The notes under the pieces: generated by a model
What the model was told of the DNA's origin: nothing
The model's database searches: none
The model's input: the letters and a program-made list of their open reading frames with translations, nothing else
DNA from: Nemertoderma westbladi
Lineage: Eukaryota; Xenacoelomorpha; Nemertodermatida; Nemertodermatidae
Direction of reading: 5' to 3'
NCBI GenBank assembly: GCA_032718475.1
Contig: JAUCBJ010008243.1
Span: 1-64,000, forward strand
Length of the DNA: 64,000 bases
Shown here: one piece after another, positions 53,389 to 63,993 of the stretch
Layout: each line of letters opens with the position of its first letter
How positions within the stretch are numbered: the stretch's first letter is position 1
Program-made: the position numbers and the translations under genes

Positions 53389-54211
53389 GAGCCAATGAGA
53401 CGATTATTGCATCATCCCTAGTGCATCACCTATAAATTGGCTGTGTTTCCAGTATGTGCTATCTTAGTCCTCAATTTCACTGTAAATCTTCTTAATGTTC
53501 TTTAATTTGTTCTCATTTTCTGCAATTTTGATACCTGCAATTATTTGTATATTCTGCTTTGAATTCTTTGCTGTTCTTTCTTAATTATCAATAATTACTG
53601 CAAATCACAATCTTGAACTATGATTTCCACCTTTAATTACTAGCTTCTATGTGATCTAAGATGCGATAATCCTATGGGATTTCCTTAGACTGTCAGACTG
53701 TTTGCGAATGCATTTGCTGATACGGTAGCTATTTGTTCTAATGGAGGGCTAAGGTACCGGTAGGCGCGGCGGGCGCACCGGGGGGAAGCGACAAAGGGAG
53801 TGCAAAGGATCCAAAACAGGGCAACGCTGGCGGGGGGTCACCGTTGCGGTCGGGAGGTAGTCAGTGGAGACTGAAGACCTACTGTCGGTACAGTATTAAG
53901 GGGCTGACGATCCAGATTTTGTCTCTAAGGGTTAGGTGGCAGAACTTGGGGTTAGTTAGGAAGCCTATATGTAGCCGGGGGTGGCCTTCACTGCCAACTG
54001 CACACTGCCATTATCAATTGTTAAGTTGATTATACTGGTATGCTGATACGCTACTGTGTGGTTTTAGTGCACTAGCTGACTGGTAGTTAACGCAGTACCG
54101 TATTACTAGCTAATTGCTACACTAATTTCTGTTGTTGCTGAAGTGTGCCTGATTCATAATTGTGAATGCTTAGATAGGCGCCGTTTCTTTGATTGATTTC
54201 TATTTCTTAGT

Positions 54212-54275
54212 AGTTAAGCCGGCACAGCATTCTTAAAAATGCAGCTGCAATGCAGCATGCCGATCCTAGTAGTAG
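54212..54275 (+). mobile_element. 64-bp RTE-like family A insertion, 3' end only (copy 5)
   Basis: Only the last bases of the family (CCGGCACAGCATTCTTAAAA to GCCGATCC plus TAG units) are present, flanked by the perfect 11-bp duplication TATTTCTTAGT (54201-54211 and 54276-54286). It is a very short but genuine retrotransposition event. Confidence 0.85.
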
Positions 54276-55046
54276 TATTTCTTAGTTTACGCTTTAATTA
54301 TTGCTGATTAGGTCAAAATAATACAGTATTTAGGCTGTTGCTAGTGTAACTCAGTACGTAATAAATTAGAATTGCGTATTCTGGAACACCTAGTAATTAG
54401 TACGATATTCCGTGTTTATGACTGTAATTAATTTAGCGATAAAATAAAATAAGGATTTGTACGCAGCATAGCGGAGAGTAGTTTAAGTAATTGTTTAGAA
54501 TACTGTAGACTATTCACGCTGGGCGGTTATTTGAAAATAGGGGGGCAACAGGCTGATAGCAGCATCCAGTATACAGTAGTAAGTTGCTGGCCTAAAGCCA
54601 GCCGAAGGCAAGTTTAGACCCCAAAATAAAGTACCACAACTGGTCCTGGTAGGTTATTAAAACATTCTCACATTCAACAATTTTGCTAGTGAATCCCAGT
54701 ATTTGCGATGAGTGAACACGCTGAGTGTAGCCACCCACACTCGTTTTAAGTAGCTTAGGGAGCCGATTCGGGTTTATTGTTTTGGTTATTCCCGTGTGGC
54801 TCATAGATTCGAACAGTTAGCTCTCTGTCGAGCGATCGGTAGAGAAAGGAGAAGCGATTTTGTAAGAGCCGTATAAAATTAGTAAAACATATTAGCGGAC
54901 GGCCTGATTAGCGCCATCCAGCGGTAAGAAGCAATTTTGTGTTTAGCGGCAGTGCGGCAGTAATAACGTGCTCCTGATCGCGCTTGTTTAACACCTATAA
55001 TGAAATAAACAAATATAAATGTTATAATTGTCAAATGTTTTAACAG

Positions 55047-55192
55047 GCTGGGATTATGTTGTTTGAGACTACCATTTTCGAAGTACGTGTTATGAAAACT
55101 AGAGAATCAATTCCAGATTTGTCTATTTGGACAGGGTTTGATGATGACATAGCTTGCGCTGTAATATCTACTGGTCAGTGGCAGTTTTTCGA
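55047..55192 (+). CDS. Crystallin-like gene exon 7: domain 4
   Basis: Phase 0 matches exon 6. It starts AGIMLFETTIFEVRVMK, parallel to GIVLFDNDHYKG of domain 2, and ends VISTGQWQFF. The domain is more diverged than the others. Acceptor TTTTAACAG, donor GTAAGT, phase 2. A 12.7-kb intron full of LINE remnants precedes it. Confidence 0.65.
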
Positions 55193-55251
55193 GTAAGTAT
55201 TAACCAAACATAATTCAAGCTAATATGAAAGTTTTTTTTTTAATACTACAG

Positions 55252-55429
55252 TAGAACAGCTTCACATAAAATACATTGCAACCATGACGGTGGGGAAACT
55301 TTAAAGACACTTAAAATCCGAGGTAAACTTGACGTCTATAACTACACCTATGGCTACACAGTTTCGCCAACATTGTGGCAGGTTACCAGAGGCGTCTTGA
55401 AAGGAACCGAAACAATAAATGTGAGTTAG
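55252..55429 (+). CDS. Crystallin-like gene exon 8: end of domain 4, start of domain 5
   Basis: Joined in phase 2 it gives HCNHDGGETLKTLKIRG, the end of domain 4, then KLDVYNYTYGYTVSPTLWQ, which resembles a new first Greek key. The frame meets TAG at 55427-55429, but the preceding bases GTGAGT (55421-55426) are a good splice donor in phase 0. The gene may therefore stop here with a half domain or continue to an exon I could not find. Confidence 0.6.
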
Positions 55430-55539
55430 GAATACTCTAGGAAACTGAATTTGATGCATATCGATTGAGGATATCTGATTGATGCATAGGCCTATGTGGT
55501 TACCGCGTACCATACCGTGAGTCCCCAGTTCTAAGTCAA

Positions 55540-55795
55540 TTTAATCAATCGTCCGAGGACGATGACGACACGTCCTACGTCGAAGCATCACCTGTCAACC
55601 CACCTCAGCACCCTCAGGATGACCCGGGTATCAGTCCAATAGCACCACTCGAGTTCCCGCTGAGTTTGTCTCCCCCTCGTCCTACCAACAGTGTTACTGA
55701 TGACGGACTTAATATGGAGCCTCTTAGCCAAGCCCACCGCAGAAGGCAGCCTCCTGATTATTACGGATTCCCTAGGGACAACGGATTGTAACTCA
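55540..55795 (+). pseudogene. Likely C-terminal tail of an LTR-retrotransposon Pol
   Basis: An ATG-less frame rich in Pro, Asp and Ser (SSEDDDDTSYVEASPVNPPQ, SPPRPTN) ends AHRRRQPPDYYGFPRDNGL and stop. The R-R-x-x-PPDYYGF ending is a common C-terminus of BEL or Gypsy integrase. No integrase core remains. Confidence 0.45.
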
Positions 55796-55799
55796 AGTG

Positions 55800-57900
55800 T
55801 TGAGCCTAATATCCCTAGTACTACTTAGCTTTAAAACTGATATAGTAAAGTCGGCCCTACTGTACAACCTGACAATCCTACAATCCGTTCAAACTGAAAG
55901 TATATGGTGTAACTGTGTCAATATTAGTCTGATTGATAGTGATTTGATATTGTGTTGTGCAGTGCCACCAGAATAGAAAGGTAAAAAGGTCGAAGGAGGT
56001 CGTGCCAGACCGTCCTACGGACATCTTGCCCCACCCCGCAGGGTTGGTAGCATTAGGTTCATAGAGGGCCAGTTGGGACCTACCGAGTGCCGAGTGAGAT
56101 CCTGACTGCCAGATCACACCCTTACCGGTACTACACCTCACGGCCTATATCCCTGGTCCGTTGAGTACCTACGGTTATAGGCTTTACCTCACCTAGTTAG
56201 TTAGCCTTACCTTTACCATAGCAGGATATTTACCACCCTGTCTATCGCTTATTATATGATTGGATTATAGCCTATCTTCTTATTACCATTCCTATTACCA
56301 GTCAGCCAAGTGGCGACTTTACCACTCTGGCGGTACCTAAAATTTTCTATATGACAGTTCAGAAAAATTTTATTTTTTGCTATTGAATATTAGTTTACAA
56401 GTTAACAAGAAAAAAACTTTGTTGCGATTAAAACCCTAAGGTTGAATCAAATCGCATGAAAGTTTTTTTATATGATAGATCAATGATTGGGCAACATAAC
56501 TATCGGGCGAAATGTGTTGAAAATAATTCAGCACCGCTAGGTGGCGCTGCAAATTTATGCAGATTTTTTAGTGGGTTGGGGGGCTAGAAAAGGGATACCG
56601 TAGCTGCATGTGCGCATAAATGTATAAAATTTTGTATACGATTATTGGATAAAGTTTAGTTTAGGTAAAGGTATTCCTAAGAAAGATAAATTGATCGGAT
56701 AGAATTAAATAAGTTAATGTTAAAGAGATATCTGGGGTCCTAAGAAAGATAAGTTGTATATGCACAGTAAATAGATTTAAATAGATATGGTTAGATATCG
56801 GTTGATATATATAAGTTACAATGTGTCAAACCAGACTATTTCATTTTTGTGATTTTCGTGCATTCAAAAGTTTGTTAATGTAGGACAACCTGGTTCATCC
56901 ATAAGAAGCTTAGTGATACGTCATGGGGGTTTTGCCCCAAGAATGTATCTCTGATGTTGTTATAAATGTCGCATTGTAACATAAAGTTACGTTCTTACTC
57001 GATACCGCCTCCACATACGCATATTCGTCCAATGTGAGGCGAAGGCGAGGAAATGCATGAATATCCGACTGGCTGTATATTGAGTCATAGGCTTTTGGGC
57101 GTTTAAGGTCAGGGTTTATTTGTAAATATTTTACATATTTTGATCGCCCCGATTCGGCTTTGAGGCGAATTTTCTGGCGAAATAAATTCAATGCATCACC
57201 AATAATGGATTCCGGATTCGAATGCGAGCAATGATAGAGGTATTTGCTGAGGCCTGAAACTTTCGTTTCACTATTAAAAATCGCTTCGTACAATGGGCTA
57301 TCTGTTCATTCCTTTGAAAGCTTCTTCATGAAGTTAATTGTGCGCTTTTCAACTATATATTTGAGAGGTGGGCGACTCAGCTCTATATACAGAAATTCAG
57401 TTGGTGTGCTTGATTATACTTATGCAGTATAATCGATCATAAAAATAATTCCGTAATATTTTTGACCAAAATGGTGTACCCCCATGGGCGGCAAAGGGTT
57501 AAGTGAGTACTTTCTGGCGTAGGCCTTTCTTTCGCTCTATATATAAACAGAACTGTAAAAACACCTCCAACGCTTGTGTTGAAAGTTTCCTGATTAATAC
57601 TACTTATAGGCACCCATTAAATAAAATATTGCCAGCGTTATATATGCAGTAGTGTTGTCGATTAGATCTGTATAGTAGTTGTAAATATTATATGTAAATA
57701 AAACGCCATCCAATCGTGTACTAACGTATGTAAATAGTTATTATTCCAAAAAAATTGTAATATTACTCAAAGCCGTTTGTATAAACAGCGAGTTGTTATT
57801 TAGCACTTTACAACTTTAGAGGACATTACAGCATTGTATTGGCCTGTACATTTAGTATTGTATATGGTGTTATTGTTTTCGTGGTAACCCATGACGGCGT
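55800..57900. other. Unassigned region after the crystallin gene
   Basis: No recognised gene. A short - strand ORF of 127 codons at 56910-57293 matches nothing I know. The text GGCGGCAAAGGGTTAA at 57487-57502 resembles a piggyBac-type terminus. A dispersed repeat lies at 57775-57905. Confidence 0.35.
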
Positions 57901-57905
57901 TAAGT
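57775..57905. repeat. Dispersed repeat related to 31900-32065
   Basis: Reverse complement of 31940-32065 (CTCTAAAGTTGTAA, GGCCAATA, AACTCGCTGTT shared). Confidence 0.65.
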
Positions 57906-57919
57906 AACAGCCCACAAGG

Positions 57920-59530
57920 AATCAGCTAAGAGGCATATCCCCCAGAAACCCAAACGAAAACAGTATGTGCCATGGCAAAACTCTGAGGTTACTTGTAAGA
58001 GAGAAGATCTTAAGATAGCCTACAAAGTTAAAACCGAACAACCAACAACCGAAAACATTAACAAGGTTGAGAAAGCTAAGGACGATCTTAAATTGGCCTA
58101 CAATACAAATAAATTGGCTTAAATCAGCCAGGAAAAGTACATACAGGATAAAACTGAAGCAATTACAACTGCTCACATACAGCAACAATCAATCTTACCT
58201 GGCAAACTATAAATGAGGTATCTGGTCGGAAAAGTTGTGCAAAGGGGCGCCTCAAAGCCGATAGTCCTAAAGAACGTGTTGGGAAGTGGAAAATTCACTT
58301 CAGCAACTTGCTTGGGCAGCTACTTTGGGAAACTACTGCGTAAGAGCCAAAACGGATTTCGACCAAGTAGAGCAACAATAGCTCAGATACTTGCACTACG
58401 GAGACTGATTGAAGGAATTAAGTCAAAGAATCTCCCCGCAGTCAAGAGTTTTGTGGACTTCAAGAAGGCATTCGACTCCATCCATAGAGGTAAAATGCTT
58501 GAAATTATAAGAGCTTATGGAATACCAGAAGTAATTGTTGCTGGCATTGGATTGTTATATTGTGACACAGAAGCGCAGGTACTCTAACCAGATGGTGAAA
58601 CTGAGTTTTTCCCAATCCTGGCTGGCGTACTGCAAGGTGACACATTAGCACCATTACTATTTGTAATTGTGCTGGATTTTGCAATGAGGATGGCCACAAA
58701 GGGTGAAGATCTGGGATTCACACTTCAAGAACGCAGAAGTAGTAGATATCCAGCAACTACAGTTGCAGACACCGACTTTGCAGATGACATCGCCCTGCTC
58801 TCTAATACGCTAGCAGATGCACAGCTTCTACTAAATAAAGTGGAGAGGGCTGCTAAGGAGGTTGGATTGCATATAAATGCTACCAACACCGAATTCATGA
58901 CCTTTAATGTTGATGGAAACTTGACAACCATTGATAATAATCTACTAAGGAAGGTCGACGACTTCCAGTACCTTGGATCATGGATAGAGAGTAGCAAAAA
59001 GGACATAGAAGTTAGGAAAGCAAAGGTTTGGGTAGCTCTATCATAAATGGATACCATCTGGAATTGAGGATCTCTCCAGGCACCTGAAGACTAAGTTCTT
59101 CTGAGCTGCAGTGGAAAATGAATTTTTATACGGGGGTGAGACCTGGACACTGACTAAATCACTTGAACAACGAATTGATGGTTGCTACACAAGACTACTG
59201 AGTACAGCCCAAAACATCAGCTGGAGACAGCACATGACAAACGTCGAGCTTTATGGTACAATACCACCTGTATCAACCACCCTCTGTGAATGCAGATTAA
59301 TATTCAGTGGGCACTGCTGGCGAAGTAAAAGCGAGGTCATATCAGATCTACTTTTCTGGCAACCAACTCATGGAAAGCGTAGTCGTGGACGACCAGCCAT
59401 AACATATATAGATTAACTTGAAAGGGATACTGAAAATGATAACTGATATTGCGACAACTATGGAGAATCGGGAAGCCTGGAAGGATCTCATTTCCACTGT
59501 CCAAGTTCGCTCGACCTAGTAGTAGTTAAC
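57920..59530 (+). pseudogene. Fossil RTE-like family C: linker, reverse transcriptase and 3' end
   Basis: Across many stops and shifts it encodes PKRKQYVPWQNSEVT, NINKVEKAKDDLKLAYN, NGFRPSRATIAQILALRRLI, SFVDFKKAFDSIHRGKMLEI, GVLQGDTLAPLLFVIVLD, DTDFADDIALLS and DFQYLGSWIESS. The C-terminus shows LYGGETWTLTKSLEQRIDG and FWQPTHGKRSRGRP. It ends CTCGACCTAGTAGTAG, again TAG units. It is closest to BovB-type RTE in pattern. Confidence 0.75.
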
Positions 59531-59859
59531 ACAAAGACTTTATCAGTTCCACTAGTACAAGATCCAGCTAGTGCTAGTTTGAGGCTCAGACTGTCGATAA
59601 TGAGGCAGAGGCTACTCTATACACACTGCCATCAGACTTGGTGAATGCCTGCAGCACTAGTCTGCTTGGCAGCACCAGCAGCCAGCACCTGCCTAAGCTA
59701 CAGTAAGAAGGAGAGCAGTGGAGGCCTTATCCAGAAAGAGGTAAGGCACCTGATTCAAGATCTAAGGTTTTTGAGATGCTTATTGGTATTGATCCAGATT
59801 TGGCGTGTTTTGGTAGATATTATTAATATATGTTTTCTTATTGGCGATTCCAGACAATA

Positions 59860-60530
59860 ATCACTCACCTCATAAAGGAAAGGGTCGTGACCTGAGGCTC
59901 CCAAATTCCTACCAGCCAATTTTAACTGTGAACCTATTTGGTAAAATGTTGGAGTCTGTGATTCTTCTCTGGAGTGGGTGAATTGTGGTATCAATATCAA
60001 CTAGTGTACCAGAAAAAAATGGGATCAGACCACATTATAAGTGCTGTCCTAGAATGTCTCGATTAACACCGCAGTCATGTAAAAACAGTGTACTGTACAT
60101 ATGTCAACGATGTCAGCATTCGATATGGTGGACCAATATATTATTTTCAACAACCTGAAATACTACTTTTGTACATTTACCTTACATTTGTTTGATCCTT
60201 TTGAGATATTACTAATGCTCCGTAGCTTTTCTCAGGTTTGGTCCAGATATTTCCATGGAAGAAATGGAAGGAAAAGGGGTGAAGCAGGGCTCTCTGCTGT
60301 CTCCAAGCTTATTTAATTTCTATACAGGTGATGCAATGCGAGCTCTGACAGATGCTGGCTATGGCTACAATATTGACACTATGTGGCTAGGCTCCTTAGG
60401 GTATCCGGATGACATTCTTTTAATGGGATTTAAACCAAATCAGATAGAAGAGCAGGTTGATCTGCTAAAGCACCAACTAAATATCCTTGGGCTAGAATTT
60501 CATACGGTATATGTATTCAACCCATAGTTA
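59860..60530 (+). pseudogene. Fossil LINE reverse transcriptase related to the Ulp1-domain LINE
   Basis: NSYQPILTVNLFGKMLESVI, VKQGSLLSPSLFNFYTGD, MWLGSLGYPDDILLMGFKPN and QLNILGLEF parallel KSYRPISIVNVFAKIMEAVI, LKQGSLLSPTLFNIY and CLGYADDLLLMASSP of the LINE at 20514-23110. The catalytic YADD is YPDD and stops are frequent. Confidence 0.65.
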
Positions 60531-61065
60531 AATCGGTTCACCTGAGAAACATGAAATAGAAAAGACGTATACAAACTTTCTAGAATTTTAAATTGTGCTT
60601 ATATTGTGAATTTATTTAATTAGCAAGTCGTAGGACTTGATTACTGTAAGAATTGTTGGCTGACTGGCTGGCTGACTGACTGGCTGGCTGACTGATCTAC
60701 AGCCAAAACTACTCTAACGATTTTGATGAAATTTTCACAGCATCTAGATACCTCGATTCTAAGGTCCCTGGCATGATCGGCTACTCCGTCCATAGCCTCT
60801 GGGCTCGAAAAATAGAGATAAACGAAAAAACGCCATAGGCGCAATGGTAAAATAACACCAATGACAGCTTGTTGATGGAATTTACATTTGATTGATGACT
60901 TCCGACTTGCTTAACGGCGTCTTGATGCCGTCTCTAGTATATAAGTAGTTGGTTTTCAACACTTGAAAAATATATACATATTATATCGAAAGCTAGTGAT
61001 AAAGTAATATATCAATTTTTTCTGAGGTCGATCTATGTTTATTTAAAATAATATTTTATTTATTA
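60531..61065. other. Spacer with GGCT/GACT microsatellite
   Basis: A tandem TGGCTGGCTGACTGAC stretch lies at 60657-60698. No gene recognised. Confidence 0.45.
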
Positions 61066-61070
61066 TTTTA

Positions 61071-61635
61071 TGTGACGGGATCCACCCAGGATCCCGGTTT
61101 ATCCAGTTTCTAAACTACGCGTCGTCCCCGCCGTGTGTATGTGAAAAGGTGGAAGCAGTTATTGATCGTTGTATACAGTTCCAGGGTATAATAGTATAAG
61201 ACAAGATAAGATATAAGTGAATAATATAAGTGTACCGGTAAAATGATATGCAATGATGACTGGACGGAGATGACGGTATTTAGAGTTCCGGTACCGTCCT
61301 AACTAACTGACTTACTATAAGTGAATGAAATGATTACTGTATTGATAATATATATTGCACGGTTGGCCGTGTTACATTACTCAACCGATGCCTTCCCCCC
61401 ATTGGCTAATTACCCTGCTGTCGACCTTTGCCTCCCCTGGAGGGTTTCCCTTTGCCCCTGTTGCTCTCTCTCTCTCTCAGGGGTGTAACCCCTGACCCTT
61501 ATTGTGTGTGTGTGCGTGCTTTCTCCTTCCCACTTTGTTGGGGTGACACGAGGTTGATTGCTCACCCTCGTGTTCCCCAATATTGCTTAACGGTTCAACT
61601 TTATGGGGCTGTTAGCGGAATTGGATAAGCTAACA
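61071..61635 (-). repeat. 3' LTR of right BEL/Pao-like element
   Basis: On - it begins TGTTAGCTTATCC and ends CCCGTCACA. It aligns with 5076-5613 but differs at many positions and is 27 bp longer, so the two elements are not recent sisters. Confidence 0.8.
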
Positions 61636-61645
61636 CTCCCCCCCA
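61636..61645 (-). other. Polypurine tract
   Basis: On - the bases GGGGGGGAG directly precede the TG of the 3' LTR, the expected plus-strand primer. The same arrangement precedes the LTR at 16931. Confidence 0.75.
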
Positions 61646-62337
61646 TGCTATCTTCCCGGTGAGAAGATAGCATCCACCTCTAGTGCGCTACAATTCCGCT
61701 GGATCCCGATCTAGTATCGGGTGTGGGGTGGAACTATTTTCCTTCGGAGCCGGCTTTCCAGGCTGCTCCCTATGGGTATGATAATGCTATCCCGTTTGCC
61801 TGGCGTCCCGTGTCGGGCCGATCATGCGCTCCTCCCACACGACTTTTGTTTCCCCAACACTTTCGCCACTCCAACTCTACTCTACTCTCACCCCAACTCT
61901 TACGCACTCTCGAACCTCCTCGTCCCTCAGTCTGCCTCTTACTTCTCCCCCCCCCCACACTTGAATTGCGCTCGCACTCTCCCTATACTCCGCACTCTCT
62001 CCGCATTACAACTCAACCCCTATCCTGACCACTCACTCCAGACGAGTTTCACCCCCCCCCCCTTTTGTGCCGTCGCACTCAAGAAGCGTGATGTCGTCCA
62101 ATGTCTCGTCCGTGGTAGTATTATAGTCCATTGGTCCCCAGTCCCAGTAGCTAATTGAGAAAGGTTATATGACTATAGTACTTATTTCGAATATATATAT
62201 ATTTTTCGTTACTAGATTACTGATTGCTACGTACGTACATACAAATTGCACTTATTCGGTTATTTACATTATTTGAATTTGTATTTAAGAGTTCGCACGT
62301 CTCGCGTGGTGCCTTCCAGGCATGTTACACCGAAGTA
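61646..62337 (-). other. 3' noncoding region with a conserved hairpin
   Basis: Holds the inverted repeat GCTATCTTCCCGGTGAGAAG and partner GATAGC next to the polypurine tract, conserved in the copy at 16932-17588, and pyrimidine-rich text on +. No ORF on the element strand. Confidence 0.6.
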
Positions 62338-63993
62338 TCAGTTCGTTCCACCAGCCTTTGGGAACCACCTCAAGTCTTTCCCTTTGTCGTCCTCATCCCT
62401 GGGTCGTTTCCTGGTCGCTGCCGCTCCTCTGGTCTTGTTTGCTTTCTGGCTTCGGACTCTCGCCGCCACCTCCTTACTGATCCTGGTCATTGACTCCTTG
62501 GGTGCCGGTGTTATTAGCTCCCGGTTTCGCTTCGCGGGTGGCCCCTCCGAGTGGCCCTGTTGTCTCCCCCTGGTGGCGTCCCATAAGATCGTCTTCATTG
62601 CCCGCGGCACATGCTCCGCCAATAAATCCCTAAACTCTCCTCTGCTCTGTGGCGTCCACCTATCCAAATACCTCTGCGTATTTATCACTCCGGCATATGA
62701 TGCCGCCGTCGCCACTTCCTGGTAGGTAAACGGAAGCCTCCGTTTGATAATCTCCATGTGAGCCTCTTGATTGATGTTAAAGAAGCCCCACCGGAACTCC
62801 TGGGCCTTCATACGCTGCCGAGTCATCGCCCCAACGTCGGCCCACTCCTCGAAGATCCTAAACTTCTCTTCGTCGTCCATCCAGTCGCACTGGCGTCCGT
62901 AATGTCCCCGAAAGTTACATTTCGAACATCGGTTATGCAACCGTGGACACGCCCCCATCCTGTGGCTCGACTCGCGGCAATAGAGACAACTAGTCCCTTT
63001 CTGGAACCGGTACAAACAGCTCCTTTCCTGGTGGGTCTGTCTCCCACAGTAGTCGCAGCCGAGTACCAATGTCTCCCGCCCCACGTCGTCTTTCGTCCCA
63101 AGCGATCTCCGCGGTCTGTGAAGTCGCTGGTAAGTGAACTTTCGGACGTTAGTGTCCCTGTCTACGTCGATCTCCTCGCCCCTCTCGGGCATCGTCTCCC
63201 CGAATACTACCCGTGGTGCCGTCCCCGGTTGCTCGCCTAACCTGATAGTGCTCCCCGCGAAATCCATCGCCGGCTCCTCGTGCACCCAGGCCCGCTTGCC
63301 GGGTCTATCCCAGAAGGCCCTCGCCCCACTGGCCGTCACCACCCTCCCGCCAACCCAGTCCGTGTCCGAGTGGCCGATCCTCCCGATGGGCGGCATCTCT
63401 CCGAATTCGTCGTCATCTTCGTCCTCCTCTGGCAGTGGCTCCAACCCCGGTATCCCGGTGGACCCACTATGTCCCTTCCCGTCTTGGCTCTCGCCCGTAG
63501 CTCTCCATCCCTCTAGCTCCCCTAGCTTCCTTAGCGGCTGGTCGCCCTCGGCGCCCGCTGGTATGGGCGTCGCTTGCAATCCCGACGTCGACTGTTTCGC
63601 TGATCCCACCGTCCATCCCAGTTCTCGCCCTAGAGACTCCCCCGAACTCCCTGACGAAGTCCAACGAAGTTCGTCTAAGCCCGCCTGTTCCTCGAAGCCG
63701 TAGCTCTGCGCCCTAGCTTCCTCCTTTCTTTCCTCTGCTTCTCTCCTCTCCCGTCTAGCGACTTCTTCCAGTCGCTTCGCCTCTCGCCTATCCGTCTCTA
63801 GCTGCTCCCATCTCTGATACGGCGTATCTATCTCCCCGTCTACCAGATGTCGGCTGTTGTAGTACACCGACTCGCCCTTCAGGCCCGGGTGGTCTACCAG
63901 ACCCTCGAAAGCCGTCTTAAAGGCTCTTCTGTAGTTTAGGGGTGATCCCGATAATAGGAATGCCGCTGGTTCCCTCTCGATAACCACAGTCAT
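62338..63993 (-). CDS. ORF-B: zinc-knuckle protein at the 3' end of the element (551 aa or more)
   Basis: An ATG lies at 63993, but the frame may be open further right, beyond the window. Residues about 60-95 are a charged coiled coil (REAKRLEEVARRERREAEER), about 195-210 are acidic, and about 335-400 hold three CCHC knuckles: CDYCGRQTHQERSC, CLYCRESSHRMGAC and CSKCNFRGHYGRQC. A conserved domain follows (WGFFNINQEAHMEIIKRRLP, YLDRWTPQSRGEFRDLLAEH), then a basic tail. It lies where env or nothing is usual in BEL/Pao elements. The knuckles indicate nucleic-acid binding. It could be an accessory ORF or the gag of a non-autonomous relative. Confidence 0.7.
   Translation of the reverse strand: MTVVIEREPAAFLLSGSPLNYRRAFKTAFEGLVDHPGLKGESVYYNSRHLVDGEIDTPYQRWEQLETDRREAKRLEEVARRERREAEERKEEARAQSYGFEEQAGLDELRWTSSGSSGESLGRELGWTVGSAKQSTSGLQATPIPAGAEGDQPLRKLGELEGWRATGESQDGKGHSGSTGIPGLEPLPEEDEDDDEFGEMPPIGRIGHSDTDWVGGRVVTASGARAFWDRPGKRAWVHEEPAMDFAGSTIRLGEQPGTAPRVVFGETMPERGEEIDVDRDTNVRKFTYQRLHRPRRSLGTKDDVGRETLVLGCDYCGRQTHQERSCLYRFQKGTSCLYCRESSHRMGACPRLHNRCSKCNFRGHYGRQCDWMDDEEKFRIFEEWADVGAMTRQRMKAQEFRWGFFNINQEAHMEIIKRRLPFTYQEVATAASYAGVINTQRYLDRWTPQSRGEFRDLLAEHVPRAMKTILWDATRGRQQGHSEGPPAKRNRELITPAPKESMTRISKEVAARVRSQKANKTRGAAATRKRPRDEDDKGKDLRWFPKAGGTN

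Larger units (their letters stand above)
52571..55046. other. Right part of intron 6
   Basis: Largely unassigned. It includes an inverted repeat (53259-53388), a GC-rich patch at 53750-53990 without ORF, and the 64-bp RTE insertion at 54212-54275. Confidence 0.4.
15699..55429 (+). other. Gene span: secreted multi-domain beta/gamma-crystallin-like protein
   Basis: Eight exons (15699-15931, 33186-33355, 33954-34107, 34683-34813, 38912-39038, 42176-42329, 55047-55192, 55252-55420 or 55429) lie in order on one strand. Their lengths sum to 1284 nt, exactly 428 codons, and every splice phase matches its partner (2, 1, 2, 1, 2, 0, 2). Donors are GTTAGT, GTAATG, GTATTT, GTTAGT, GTAAGT, GTAAAC and GTAAGT; acceptors end in CAG or TAG. 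The product has a signal peptide and four repeated crystallin-fold units plus the start of a fifth. Beta/gamma-crystallin proteins are two-Greek-key folds, often calcium-binding. No transcript evidence is available, so the joining is inferred from phase and homology. The gene may continue beyond exon 8. Confidence 0.75.

Noticed and set aside
62758-63703. + strand ORFs over ORF-B
   Set aside because: Antisense of ORF-B, whose zinc knuckles and repeated family support the - strand.
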